From Hysterangium stoloniferum (taxonomy: Eukaryota; Basidiomycota; Agaricomycetes; Hysterangiales; Hysterangiaceae): 64,000 nucleotides of DNA. The DNA lies in NCBI GenBank assembly GCA_015178975.1, contig WHVD01000012.1:1054001-1118000 (forward strand). Direction: 5' to 3'. Below are positions 34,570 through 46,397 of this stretch, piece after piece (position 1 is the stretch's first letter; each line of letters starts with the position of its first letter). The translations under genes were made by a program, and so were the position numbers. The notes below the pieces were generated by a model. It was given only the letters and a program-made list of their open reading frames with translations. It did no database searches and was not told the DNA's origin.

Positions 34570-35294
34570 TGTTAAGAACTGAAAACTGACTAAATGTTGG
34601 TGGCCGACAGGGACCAATCGGAAGGACTTGGCTTCAGCTTATGTGCTGCGCCCTCGCAAATATCCGTAGGGTGTCCTTAGATTTCGGGCGGGCGAAGACT
34701 AATCCTAAAGAGCTCCTTTTGGCGAGATACCGATCGGAACTGAAGGACAAGTCGAGCGTCGGGCCAAGGGGTCGGGGCCGGGAGTGGGCGAGTGCACGTG
34801 AAGGCGGATGGGGGGATTCTTAGTATGAGACTGTTACGGACGTAGGAGGGTATTCTGAGTCGATTTTCTGATTGCCTAGTAACTACAACTACAGCGGGTT
34901 CATATACAAGTAACAGGTGTCTAGAAAATACTAATGGGGAGAAGGGCGGAAAATGGTATTAACAATAAGCGTGACTAGGAATGGGAAGTTTATGATTAGT
35001 TCGGAGGCCGATGATAACCGAGAGCGGGATTACGATAAAAGGAAATGGTTCAAGGACTACAAATATAGATAGACATATGTGAAACATAAGATTGAACGGA
35101 TCGACATAATAAAAGGGGACGTATCAAAGTTTGACCAGACAATACGAGTTATTTTGACATGGGTGTAAATGGAGTTTGATCTTCGCGAAAACATACGTCA
35201 GCTTCGGGGCCGATGGTTTCCGAGATGGTGACTTGAAAATGTTGATAAGTGGCGATAACCTCGGGACCGATAGGGTTGCGACACGGTCGTAACA
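34570..35294 (-). repeat. Solo LTR, family B, minus strand
   Basis: Runs TGTTAAGAACTG to GGTCGTAACA, with a perfect duplication CTGGC at 34565-34569 and 35295-35299. Length 725 bp. It lacks the tandem repeat of the other family B copy. The shared block is at 34624-34642. High GC relative to its surroundings, suggesting a recent insertion. Confidence 0.92.
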
Positions 35295-35793
35295 CTGGCA
35301 TTCAAAGGTATAAGAGGGCAATGGAACAAAAGAAGTAAGGGAAGGTAGTCAGAAAATCTGTAACATATCTCATCTATTGTATCATTAAAATCTATTCATC
35401 AAAACTTTCTGTGATATCTTTGACTATATATTCATGAGCTTCTTGCATCCTAATTAGCCTCATACTTCATCTCCAGGGTAAATTAATACCTCATCAAAAG
35501 AGGGAATTTCATATTCAACAGAGTTGAAGACATTTGTTAAGATCCAAGCCTAGAGAAGGGGGGTCTAGTTGGAGGGCCAATGATGGGAAGTGAGCTAATT
35601 GGAGGGCTGACGATAGAGATTGGACTAGTCAGGAGGTCTGACTCTATAACCATTGTGGAGCTTGGCTTCAACTTATGTGTTACACCCTTGCACAAACTGT
35701 CAGGGTGCTCTGGTATTTCAAACAGAGCAGATAGTATGATATGAATAGGAGTCAACACTTAGCTTAATCAACTGGAGGGCTGAATCACTAAGA

Positions 35794-36116
35794 TGTTCAA
35801 TGTCTGGAGGCCTGGGGAATCACAGTACGAGGACTCTCAAGTCTTGGAGTGTAGCCACTAAGAGTTGAGTGGGTAGAGACTATAAACCGGTGATATAACT
35901 AGGTATCCAGATGAGGCTCTACTCTCATCTGGCTGTAACTATATACTACGATACATGGTCTGTGCACTGGTCTGTGCTACAAACGTGTGTGTGTAACTTG
36001 GAACTAAGTGAACACTAAACTAAATATAACAAATCACATGCATGAACTGGTAAGAAACATGCAGTCACAAAACAAGGTATGGCATAATACTAATCGTACA
36101 TCACCATACCCTAATA
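35794..36116 (-). repeat. Solo LTR, family E, nested
   Basis: Runs TGTTCAATGTCTGG to CATACCCTAATA, with a perfect duplication TAAGA at 35789-35793 and 36117-36121. Length 323 bp, inverted relative to 6379-6700. Confidence 0.88.
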
Positions 36117-36269
36117 TAAGAGTCAAAGAATAGAGTGTCATAGCTTGCCAAAGACCACTCTTATGAGTGTAGTGATGAGAGAGAGACAGAAGAACTAAGA
36201 GAGGCTAATATAAGTTGATATTCAAACTGAAGAACTGTAGTGTACATGGAAAGAACTTATACTACATCA

Positions 36270-36944
36270 TGTTGGGGCAACACTAACAAGGCTACCAAAC
36301 ACAAGATAAAACACAGTAATAGGAAGTGAAGAGGAGATAGCTCAATGACAGGGGAGATCACACTTGTTTTAAGTGGGATTCCTAAGAGATTGAAACTAAA
36401 GACTAGCTATGTACATGCCCCTTATTTATACTATTTATTATTTATGAGAAATTAAAAGAAAGTGCATATATGCACTGCTATTGAGCAAACTGGCACTTTG
36501 GTGTCTAACTGGCATCTAACCGGCGCCATTGTCTGCAGCAGTGGGGTGCACATCTGTGCAAGGGACAACTTTAGACACACAGTGCTTTGAACCAGGTTTT
36601 GGGCAGCGGTGGTGACCTCATGATGACGATGGCTGTGACGGCCTTGTGACAACAACGGTTGCAGCGACCTTGCAACAACAATGGCAGATACGGCTGTGTG
36701 ACAACAGTGACAGCAGCGGCATCTTCACGACGATGACGGTGGATACAGCCGTGCGACAACAGTGACAGTGGTGACGACTTTGCAATGGCGGTGTGGGGTG
36801 GTGTGATTATGTAATCGCATTCGCACCTGTATCTGTGTGTAGGTGCATATATGCACCTTATAAAATATAGAAAAAATATAGAGAGATGTAGAAAAATATC
36901 ATAAACTTAAATAAAATAAATGGCAACCATATATTGCCCTGACA
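36270..36944 (-). repeat. Solo LTR, family F, nested
   Basis: Runs TGTTGGGGCAACAC to TATTGCCCTGACA, with a perfect duplication CATCA at 36265-36269 and 36945-36949. Length 675 bp. Inverted relative to 31077-31660, with a longer trinucleotide-like region (36600-36790). Confidence 0.9.
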
Positions 36945-37451
36945 CATCAAGAATGGGTGATCAGAAGGCCGATCAAAGAAGCAAAGTATGTATAGAGTGG
37001 ATCACAGGAAAGTGATGATGAGGTGGGAAGATATAGAAACTAATGTATGTATGATACTAAGAAACAATACTAGGTGGCTAATAACAGTATATGTGGAGAT
37101 GGAAATGGAGGAATGGGTGGAGCAGAGATGGAACAGGATGGGAGTATACTATAAACAAGTATTGGAGGTGCTGCAAAGGGTAATGATGTGGTGGGGGCTC
37201 TGATAATGAGATGACAAGGGTTTTCTAATAAGAAAACAAGTCATGGGAGTCTGAAATGATGGGATCCTAACAACATTCAATTACTACTTCAATACTTGTC
37301 AAGAAAATTTGATCTGTGTCAATGTAGCTGTAAAAGAAGCCCAAGTCACAAGTGTTGCATCATACAATATTGTATTATGGAAAGGTCTTGTGTGATGGTT
37401 GTCACAATCACCAACATTCTTTCTTTCAAAATGATATACATTTCACATTCA

Positions 37452-37957
37452 TGTTAGGATCAGAAAACCTGCCAGGTCCCAGATCCTATTCTATATACCT
37501 TTATTTCTCTCTCACAGTATGATCCACTGACCAGGCCCTGCCTGGGTATCCCAAATCCCTTAGATGCTTGGAGATCTTGTCCCAATCTGCCCCTGAACCT
37601 GGTTAACATCTGGTTTATTATGTCCCTTGTATATGTTCCTATTTCATCCTGGCCTTGTCCCTAGTATGGAGACCCCTGCCTTGTTTCTTATTTGCTCTTT
37701 TTTTGTCTTTTTGTCCAACCAGATTTGTAGTACAATAATCCTTAATTCTATATACATAGTCTAGCCTATGCATGTACTTACAATCCAATCAGAAAATCAA
37801 CTTAATATACCTTTAGTACTCTACTAGTTAGCTCTTGAGTTTGTACCAGTGTATTCTTGGAACCTGCAGGTCATCCTGCTTGACCCTTCCCATTATTCCC
37901 ATGCTTCTGGACTTTCTATCTTAATCACCACTTACATCCCAGACCCTACATTTAACA
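37452..37957. repeat. Solo LTR, family G
   Basis: Starts TGTTAGGATCAG and ends ACATTTAACA. Flanking ATTCA (37447-37451) and GTTCA (37958-37962) match at four of five positions. About 506 bp. It lacks the shared LTR block. Confidence 0.7.
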
Positions 37958-37974
37958 GTTCAGGCCTTGGTTTC

Positions 37975-38466
37975 AGACAGCACTCTCTACTACAATGACA
38001 AGTATGCCAACTTGTATCTGCCTTCAGTGGTTCAAGTTGATTCTATGTTGCTAAGAAGTGCTCCAATGCAAAGAAGTACAAGTTGGCTTTGATGGTAGAC
38101 AACACTGAATTGGTATTGGATCTGGCAATTGATATGCCAAAGTTCTGTCAGCTGTTATCAGAAAATCTTAGGATTTTGAAGTGTCTGGATAATGTTTTGG
38201 ATCTCCTAAAGTCCACAAGCATTTATCCTCATGTAAGTCTTCCTATCAATTTTTTCATTGTCCCAAACCAATGAGAAAATCAACAGGAAGTTTATATGGG
38301 GATGAATGATTGTGGCATATCAATTGCCAGATCCAATACCGATTCAGCATTGTCTGGTGTTAAAGCCAACTTGTACTTCTTTGTATTCTCGGCAAAATAG
38401 AATCAACTAACAGCTGAACGCAGAGAGTTGGCGTACTTGTCGTCGTCGTAGTAGAGAGTGCTGTCT
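37975..38466. mobile_element. Palindromic MITE-like element (about 490 bp)
   Basis: Inverted ends are AGACAGCACTCTCTACTAC. The inverted similarity runs about 170 bp inward (GCCAACTTGTACTTCTTTG, ATTGGATCTGGCAATTGATA). No transposase. The inner part (38150-38300) is unpaired. Confidence 0.7.
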
Positions 38467-39249
38467 ATCCTTACTGTTATTATTCTATACCTCGAGGTTG
38501 ATTATTTTATTCATGACGACGAACAAATGACGACATATTTCAATTGATGGTAACCACTTCAACCAAGGCGAGAGGTACATCAAGGGCCCATATTTTCCAT
38601 GGCTCATACATGTAAATAATTAAACCGCGTGCTCTCATTAAGCGAGACACTCAGATATCACGTTGAAGGTTCCCAACGAACACATCTGATCAGTTATTTA
38701 AAGCGGTCAATGAGGTAGCGCAAAAGGCAGGCTATATATGAACCGGCTATCAGGAGCGCAACAACAGTGGCAGTGTATGGGGTTATTTGTAGGCGTCGCT
38801 GGATCATCGATCAGGACTCGTGGTTGCACGAGACTCGCGAGAAGGTGTACGTCACATCTTGACAGATTACTCGTTTAGATATCACCAATGGGCGTTTGCA
38901 AGCACATGAAAGATGCCCTATTGGGAAGAGATGAGCCCTGTATATGTCAACTAAATATGCCTTGAACCCTGCTTCTCAGTGAAATGCGTAACACTATATA
39001 AATGGTCCCGATTAACGTCATGCTTTTCGCATTGTTGTTTTCTCTTTTTAAAGAACGCCTTTCCAAAAGCGTCCACTGTCTGCAGTAGTGCATCTCAACG
39101 TATTATCCCTCAAGTGACATCTACCGCAAGACAGTTTTCGATAGCCATGTTGCCGTTAATGGCACCTTTGCTCCAAACCCAACAACTGCCACTGAAGCTC
39201 CAAATAGAATACCGATAAACTAACCCGAGTAGTTTATGTGTCTCAGAAT
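38467..39249. other. Single-copy-looking intergenic DNA
   Basis: GC is nearer that of the gene islands and no repeat end is seen. Short frames only. Confidence 0.3.
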
Positions 39250-40071
39250 TCACCCTTTGTGCTGCCCGCCGATACATTCATGGATGCTGAAAATTTTAGT
39301 AGCAAACCCTCGTTCCCATCCCCTCTAAAAATAGTGAGAAATTGCCTTAGGTATCACTGTTCATTCAAAAACAATGTGAGCTTACCCTCTTCCCAAACTG
39401 ATGGCGATCTACATCTGTTTTGTACGGAAATGGTGGTTCCTTCAAGGGTTCGTCATGAGCCAAAGCGGGATAGACAGTGGCAAAAAATTCCCCACACGGA
39501 TAGTCACTTCTATCGCCTCTCGAGGGATCTGCCCTTTCAAAAGCACTTCGGCGTAGGCACTCGTATACCTGATCGGTTTTTCGTATTCCTCATTATTTTT
39601 ATTTTTTGGAAAAAGCTCCGACAATTTCTCGAGGCCTATAAAGGCACGATCGACAATATAGCTAGATTATACAAAGGGGATGCATACATTTTTCTTCATT
39701 TTTTCTCCCAGGTGCTTGTAACGTCGGAGGGCTTCGTACGCAACGTATGTAAAGCTGAAAGAAGTAGAGATTAGGCCCAGAATGTTTGTGCTCCCAGTTT
39801 ATATGATCGAGGAGGTTGTAAAACGAAGGGTTAGAAGGGATAAACCCTCTGCGCCTCCGTTCGCGTTGACGGTGACGGTGGGGGGTGAGATAGTGGCTGT
39901 GAAGCCATACTCGTTGAGAAGGGGATCTCGACTCCTCCAAATAAACTCTGTACACAAAAGGAGGTATCGTACTATGTTCTTGAATTTGGCGGTGGCTAGT
40001 TCGCCTGTAGTTACTCCTTTCACTGGCCACTCTAGGATTCCGACACTGAGGAGTCGAGTTGGAGAAGCCAT
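39250..40071 (-). CDS. Unrecognised multi-exon gene or gene relic
   Basis: On the minus strand an ATG at 40071 opens MASPTRLLSVGILEWPVKG and continues to NEYGFTATISPPTV. A segment at about 39690-39750 reads FTYVAYEALRRYKHLGEKM after a good polypyrimidine-AG acceptor. A further segment (about 39390-39570) reads YECLRRSAFERADPS and ALAHDEPLKEPPFP, followed by a clear intron (GTAAGC to TTTTTAG) and RGWERGFATKIF. I could not find a donor that joins the first two pieces in frame. No family is recognised. It could be a decayed gene. Confidence 0.35.
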
Positions 40072-40140
40072 AGTTGAGCTTGTCAATAATTGGTTAGTGG
40101 CCAGTGGGGGTGCAAAACAAGTGTTGTGAAAAGTGGGCAC

Positions 40141-41677
40141 ACACTCAATGAATCAATGAAGATTCACATGTCACCTCTTTTAGTTATCAAAACATTAACA
40201 AGGTTTGAAGTCTATCTGCAAAATAAGTGTATATATTTCAACCCCTAGCGTTGAAACTTCACACTGGACAAAATCCGGAGACCTGAAGAAATTTAAAAAT
40301 AACATTGCGGCGAATTCTTGTCTTGCATGCAGCAAGGAAAAAGCGGTCGAATCATGTTACATCTCGTGACCTCATCAAAACAAACGTTGTATTCCTGCAC
40401 ACATATCTCCAAAATTTCTAGAGGCTGTCTTCACACTTTCCTCTAGTAATCTTCAAATCAAGCAAGGTTCCATACCCTTTAACATATGTTTATCATCTCG
40501 TCCTACTGATGTCCATGGTCTGCTCTTGCACAACGAGTTTCGTCTTTACCACCCCCCAACCTCTCCTCCTCACGTCTTAGAGATCTGAGTTTATAAGGTG
40601 TTGGGAGATATACCCTTTTTTTTGCCTTCACGGAGATTTCTAAATTAGAGTTAATCGCACAATCGGTTTAAAATCAGAATTATGGGTTGAAAATACCAGC
40701 AGTGAAAAACACTGAATCTTCGCCATTTCATGAAAACTGACTATAAGATATTATGGGTACAAATCAGAATATGATGTAAGTTTGTTCCAGGTGTGATCTG
40801 AGTTCGAATCAATAATCATAGATTTGCTGGTAAATTCAAAATTTCCGTTGATCCAATTCCTTTATGATGTGTGTCTCTTACATCTTGGGTTGGTTTTGTC
40901 ATAAAATTATATCCCAGGGAGGCATCTTCCGAATTCCAGACTCCTAGAGGTATTGATTCGCCTGTTTATTAGCTAAAGACTGACTGCCTTGACCATCCTA
41001 TAGACGAGTACCATCCTTACTTCAGCCTCTGAGTAGCTCGCGACAAGGTATACCCGGCTGTGGTGAGAGTGTAGCAATCACGTTAACCGTCTTGATACTA
41101 ACCAGTTTTCAATCGATACTCCCACATGGTTGTTATCCTACTTTGGCTTTGGCAGGTTCTATTGATACTCCACGTGGAGTTGCACTTTGTATTATCCAAT
41201 CATATTGACGCGCGGTAGGTCACAATTATCGTGCAGATGACCGCTCACAACTTGACAGTGTTCGGATTATTAATGACAGGTGAGGTATTTCACAGATCGA
41301 AGCTGGACCGTGTCATTGCCGATCGGTGAGTCCGCAGTGTGACCATTCCCACATGAAATAGCGTCCAGCAACGACCGGTCTTTCTCGTACTCACTTCTTG
41401 CATGTTCCGGCCTGTGGTTCATTGACAATGCGTGCACACACACTGCGTTAGATACTATTAATGTGAACAGAGTGTGATTTCCTGTCAATCACAACGCTGC
41501 CTCATATTTCTCCCTGTACCGCCATGCTTCCCTGTAGCCGTGCTCCCATTAGCGATACTTGGCTTGGCGACTCAATGAAACTTCAAAACCCCGGTTCGAA
41601 CGTATGGTATAGTTCTTCTCTCCCTCGTATCGCAAGTTCCCCCCCTCCTAATAACGTACACATTTCGCTCAGTCCTC
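40141..41677. other. Intergenic, nothing recognised
   Basis: No repeat boundaries and no protein-like frame longer than about 70 codons stand out. It precedes the DUF6533 gene and may hold its promoter. Confidence 0.3.
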
Positions 41678-43125
41678 ATGTCCATTGTCTATATGGGCGG
41701 AGTGGTGCTTCCAACCATCGTACTTACGAGTAATGTCGGTAAGTGAGTCTCAGCATGAGGGCGCCCGGTGTCTTGATACCCTGATTAGTCGCCGCCTCGA
41801 TGGTGATATTTTACGATTATGTACTCACCTTCAATGACGAGGTTCGTTTTTCTCACCCGGTATAATGGCCATAGTGTAAGCTCTAAGATGATGGTCCATA
41901 GGTTGAACTTATATGGAAGTGTGTATCTTGGCCATTGAATACTGAAATTTAGATTTTACTACCAACCTAATCATATTCAATTCAATAGACAGAAACTGAG
42001 CTGGGTCAGTGTGATGTTCTATATCACCCGATATTTAACAATCTTGATACGATTGTAAGTAGCTGCTTCAAGGATATTTAACTATAAAATGCTAACAATC
42101 CAACAGTGCACATATTGTATTCTGCTCTAATGTGTTTGGTGTCATACCTTTAAAGCCATCAGGATGTATACTCTGGCAATGGTTTCAAGTCATGACAGGA
42201 CAAATATTGTTCTGGGTGGTAGAGCTATTACTAATCCTCCGAGGTCATTATTCTTATTTTATTCACCTTCAACCCGATTTCTAAGCACAGACTTGGATAC
42301 TTGCCTCACAGTATTTGCATATTACGGACGGAAAAAGGCCGTCCTCGTGGGATTGTTACTTCTCCTCGTTGCGAATTGTGTAGCCATTGCCGCCATGGTC
42401 GCTACATCTCTCACTTCCGTGCAATTCGTTCCCAATACTGATCCCGCCATTCACTCTGGGGCGTGTGTGGGATATAGCATTCCGCGGAGGTTTTCAAGCT
42501 TGTGGTAGGTTGATCTAGGATATCGACACGAATGAGGCATTCATTATTGATCCTCTCAGGATTCTTCCGCTTACAACACACTCCATTGTTTTGCTCCTCA
42601 TAATCATTAGATACGTCAAAACGGGGATCAAGACGAATTCAAGAAGTCCCAAACTTCTCAGCGTTTTTGTTTGGGAACACATAGCCGCATATACTGCTAC
42701 TTTTGGTTGATATTTTTTGTTATGATGCTCCTTCAAACGATTAATTAATGTTGAAATTTTTTATAGGCGTGTCATTATGGACGTTGATGTCGTGGCACGT
42801 TCCTATCAGTGGAATGAGTCAAATCGCAATAACGTGGGTGTTGTCTTTAGGCTCAGGCTGATGGCGATTGAAATTTGACAATATATCAGATGGAATTACA
42901 CAGTTCTAGGCTACTGCGCAAGTCCGCAGTCGAAATAGTATCACCTCATGACTAACGCTAATATCACAGGGTACCCACCTTATTCTTAACCTCCGTAAAG
43001 AAGCCAATCGTGATTATACGCAAACTGCCTTCGCCGAAGCGAGTGCTTTTGTCGAATTCAAGAGTAACACTGTTATGGAGATATCACAGACCACCGGTTC
43101 GATAGATGGCTCCCAGGCCATATAA
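41678..43125 (+). CDS. DUF6533-domain membrane protein
   Basis: Predicted 298 aa in eight exons: 41678-41738, 41789-41859, 41993-42054, 42107-42243, 42312-42504, 42560-42705, 42767-42837, 42970-43125. All joins are GT-AG and keep frame. Family features appear in order: VIFYDYVLTFNDEV, a helix WVSVMFYITRYLTIL, then C-x3-WQWFQVMTGQILFWVVELL, RVFAYYGRKKAVLVGLLLLL, and near the C terminus LILNLRKEA. Several hydrophobic helices indicate a multi-pass membrane protein of the large, uncharacterised basidiomycete DUF6533 family. The start is the first ATG that yields the N-terminal helix. It appears intact although it sits beside decayed transposons. Confidence 0.82.
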
Positions 43126-44032
43126 GGTACAATAAATAATAGTGACGAAGGTGACTGCTTAAGTTAATCGGCGATCGACGGCGAATATCATTCATGGTTT
43201 TAATTATTATTACAGTTGATATCTCAGTCGTCGCAAAGTAGTAGAAACAACCAAGGTGTTCTCTATCTAGATGCTGGTTAGAAGTACTTCATGAACAAAA
43301 GGAAAGTGGAAACAAAAAGAATAGTGAGACAACAATCAAAAACACCTGTTACACGTGTAGAAACAAAGTCACACGTTTTACATTATCGGTCACATCTATC
43401 CTTCTCCTTTGTACTGTGCCATGAGCGTAAGCCCCTAATTCCAACAATAATAGACTCTTATATTTCTGTACGTTGTTGCAACGTAATTTTGGTGATACGT
43501 CTATTGCACATGAAATAGAATCAATGCAGAAGATTCGCTCACATCTGTGATAATGTAATCAGTATGTCATAAGCCACCAGGCTTACACCTGTATGAATAT
43601 CAAATGTACCTTTTTATGTAATGTGTCCACCAAGATGCCTAGTTTAGAGACAATTCCAGCATATACTGATTACTGTGATAGATGAGATACAGGCAAACAT
43701 GACATCCTTAATGATTCATAGTGATTTTAGCACATCTTCTCTATGTGATAATGTAGCTGGCTTCAGGTTTTTGTTCAGTGACAAGACATTCCTTACACAT
43801 TACATCAACCAGCTAGGTGTAATTTCATCATGCATGAAGTCCATCATGTGATGTGTTCACTATCTTTTCCACTATGGCAATGTTTTATATTCCCCCTATA
43901 AATATGTATATCCTACTAACAATTCCAAGCATGCTAGGCCAAATCGAGGGCTATTGGCTATTGTGGTATGGAAAAGCTATAATGATGGCAATTGTGGAAT
44001 TTATAGCTCAATATTTTGATCTGGAGTCTTCA
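43126..44032. other. Intergenic with part of an inverted repeat pair
   Basis: 43538-43583 (CACATCTGTGATAATGTAAT, TAAGCCACCAGGCTTA) is the inverted counterpart of 45762-45806. The pair may be LTR ends of the Copia element whose gag lies at 45055-46390. Otherwise nothing is recognised. Confidence 0.45.
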
Positions 44033-45054
44033 TGTACAACAGCACAGAGTATTTCCTGGAAATAATATCAGGTTCCAAACTATCTTCTGGACTAGTATCA
44101 AGATCTGGAATCCACCAGAACCTGACCCTCATCCCTCAGGTACCCTTCACCTCAAATCCCATTCTGGTATTCTGCCCTTGACTAGACACCTTCTATTATG
44201 ACCTGGAACCTATTGGACTCTGCCTCAGATAGTATCTCCAAGTGTCCTTGGTCATTTCCCAACCCAGACTCTGGCTGGACTCCCTGTGTTTGTTCTAGAT
44301 ACTTTGGTCTGTGACCCAACCTTCACCAGATCATCCTTGTCAACCCCTCTCTATGCCAATGTTCCAACTTGCCCAGAACTCATGGCTTTCCCAGAAATAT
44401 GCACACTTAGTTATTATAGTGTTAGGATCCATTTCCAGATAGTATCAGATATCCATGAATATTCCAATTCACTTCCTTTGTTCCACATTTGGTAACTGAC
44501 TGGTTGACAGATGTTCATTCATTTGTTTATTGTTCTTGCACTTACTCCCTGATCTGTCCCTATCCTTGTATCCTCATTTATCTGACTTGCTATTGTATAC
44601 TTACTTTGGAAACAGTTCCAAATAGGTTTTATTATACTCCTAGATATTAGTACAATTATTGGAACAACTATATAGTCTTCCATAGTCATGTACTTATGTA
44701 CACTCTAGTTTTAATCTCAACTTAGTCTTCAAATTAGTTTGTATCTCATTAGTTCTTATCCCTTCTGTCTTTCTGTACACTCAATATCTGGAACTCTCTG
44801 GACTCTGGACATCCAGAGCCCCTGGGAACTCTGAGTATCTGTAAACACTCCAGATATATGTATCTGCCCTCTGAAATATGGACACCCAAGTGAGTGCACA
44901 AGGGTGCAGCACATAAGCTGAAGCCAAGTCCATCTATACTCTGGTAATATTCTAATACTCCCTGAACTAATCCCCAGGAACTCCATGGACATGTTTCTGG
45001 GGAAGTCTCCAGAATATCCACTGGGAATTCCACCCTGAGATCCAGAACTTAACA
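44033..45054 (+). repeat. LTR, family C
   Basis: From TGTACAACAGC to GAACTTAACA (about 1022 bp), it aligns along its length with the inverted copy at 46393-49210. The shared block is at 44913-44931. Flanking 5-mers CTTCA and TTATG do not match, so the left boundary is less sure. It is inserted in Copia gag. Confidence 0.65.
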
Positions 45055-46390
45055 TTATGGGCCCCATGTCTGTGTTCCAATCAAAGATGTTAGCTGAGGT
45101 TTCACATGCATCATGTTGTGAAAAGGCATTTGCTTTTCCTGTCTGTTCCTCTACTTCCTCTATTTCTGCCTCTTCCTCCTTGTTAGCACTGTTGCATGAC
45201 TGCCAGTTGTGCTGTAGCTTTTCTTTGTTCCTTGGTTTTGGACAGTCATAGCTGAAATACCCTTCCTTGTCACAATTATAGCAAACCATTTTTCATTGAT
45301 GCTTGATGCTTTGGCCCTATTAGCCATTTCTTCACAGTGATTGTGATCTAATTCTTTGCTTCTGAATGCCTGGAGAATGGTGTTCTTGTCCAGCTTCTCC
45401 ATGAGTAATAATGATGAGGATAGATGTGTATATTCCTCAGGAAGAGCCCACATCAGGGATTTGGGAATGTCCACACCCACTATCTAGACTCCCTAAATCT
45501 ATAGTAGGCTTTTATGCTGACTAGTAAATAGGGATCTCACAAAAGTAGGGTGTCTAGCTGAGTCTACCCAAGCTAGCTGGCTCTCCTAGATGGCTCTAGA
45601 CAATATAGATGGCATATATACTTATCTTCCCACTTTCCTGATGCAGATGAGTGCCATGCATTATATGTAATTCTTCATCCAGGTTTTTCAATTGTGAAGT
45701 CCTTTGGGGACAGGTTTTGAATAGCCCCCATTGCTTTGCCAATCCTGACACCCAAATTGTAAGCTGGTGGCTTACAACATACCAATTACATTATCACAGA
45801 TGTGCATAGTATCATTTTTTAGTTAATCATTTTACTTACCATCATCATCGTGTATCGTACTCGCCGTTCTCGAGGAATATAGTTTGGTCCTATCAACATC
45901 TGGACCAATGCCAATGTAAGGCTGCATTAGACAGCAGCCTTTCACAAATCCATCAAAGACTTCTTTTCATCCTTTTAGATTGAGAATACATAGGTTATCA
46001 TAGGCATTGAAGTGGGCTCCTGGTTTTTGTTGTAAGTATTGTAAGTGTGTCCTTTCCAACAAGTGTCATATTTTGATTGGATCTCCTTCAAATCCACAGA
46101 AATGCACCTCTACTTATTTTCCACCATAAAATATATCTCTGCAGCTGCTTTCTCTGATTTTGTCTCCCACTTCTCAATGTTATCACTGCCATTTACTGGC
46201 TTGACTTCTTTTCCACAAACACATTTCCAATAATCCAACTTCATCAACCATGCCTTTATTTCTCTAGACCATTTTGGATAATAACATCATAGAATATCTT
46301 GGAATATACCTAACATAGCTCTAGTAATATCTCTGTCATCCCTTCCAGGACTTTCTTCCCTGCAGATATATATAACCCCTATTAGTTCAC
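45055..46390 (-). pseudogene. Copia-type gag gene remnant
   Basis: The minus strand shows the N-terminal gag part (CGKEVKPVNGSDNIEKWETK, about 46210-46150, with AAAEIYFMVENK then a stop), a middle part (PEEYTHLSSSLLLMEKLDKN near 45440) and a zinc knuckle CYNCDKEGYFSYDC near 45270, where the usual His is Tyr. A degenerate WNTDMGP marks the protease start near 45060. A MITE at 45450-45644 and stops break the frame. The sequence TTTGGGTGTCAGGATTGG near 45745 resembles a Copia primer-binding region. Confidence 0.65.
45450..45644. mobile_element. MITE-like element, family I, in gag
   Basis: Same ends and body as 17499-17719 (CATCAGGGATTTGGGAATGT to CTTTCCTGATGC), with a deletion of about 25 bp. 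It interrupts the gag frame. Confidence 0.7.
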
Positions 46391-46397
46391 TCTGTTA

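Larger units (their letters stand above)
35535..37272 (-). repeat. Solo LTR, family D, minus strand, with two nested LTRs
   Basis: Runs TGTTAAGATCCAAG to GGGATCCTAACA, with a perfect duplication ACATT at 35530-35534 and 37273-37277. Removing families E (35794-36116) and F (36270-36944) with their duplications leaves about 730 bp, matching 721 bp of the copy at 7112-7832. Confidence 0.9.

Noticed and set aside
39238-39774. 178-codon plus-strand frame
   Set aside because: It lies opposite the better-supported minus-strand segments, has a low-complexity hydrophobic middle and no recognisable domain. Probably an antisense shadow.
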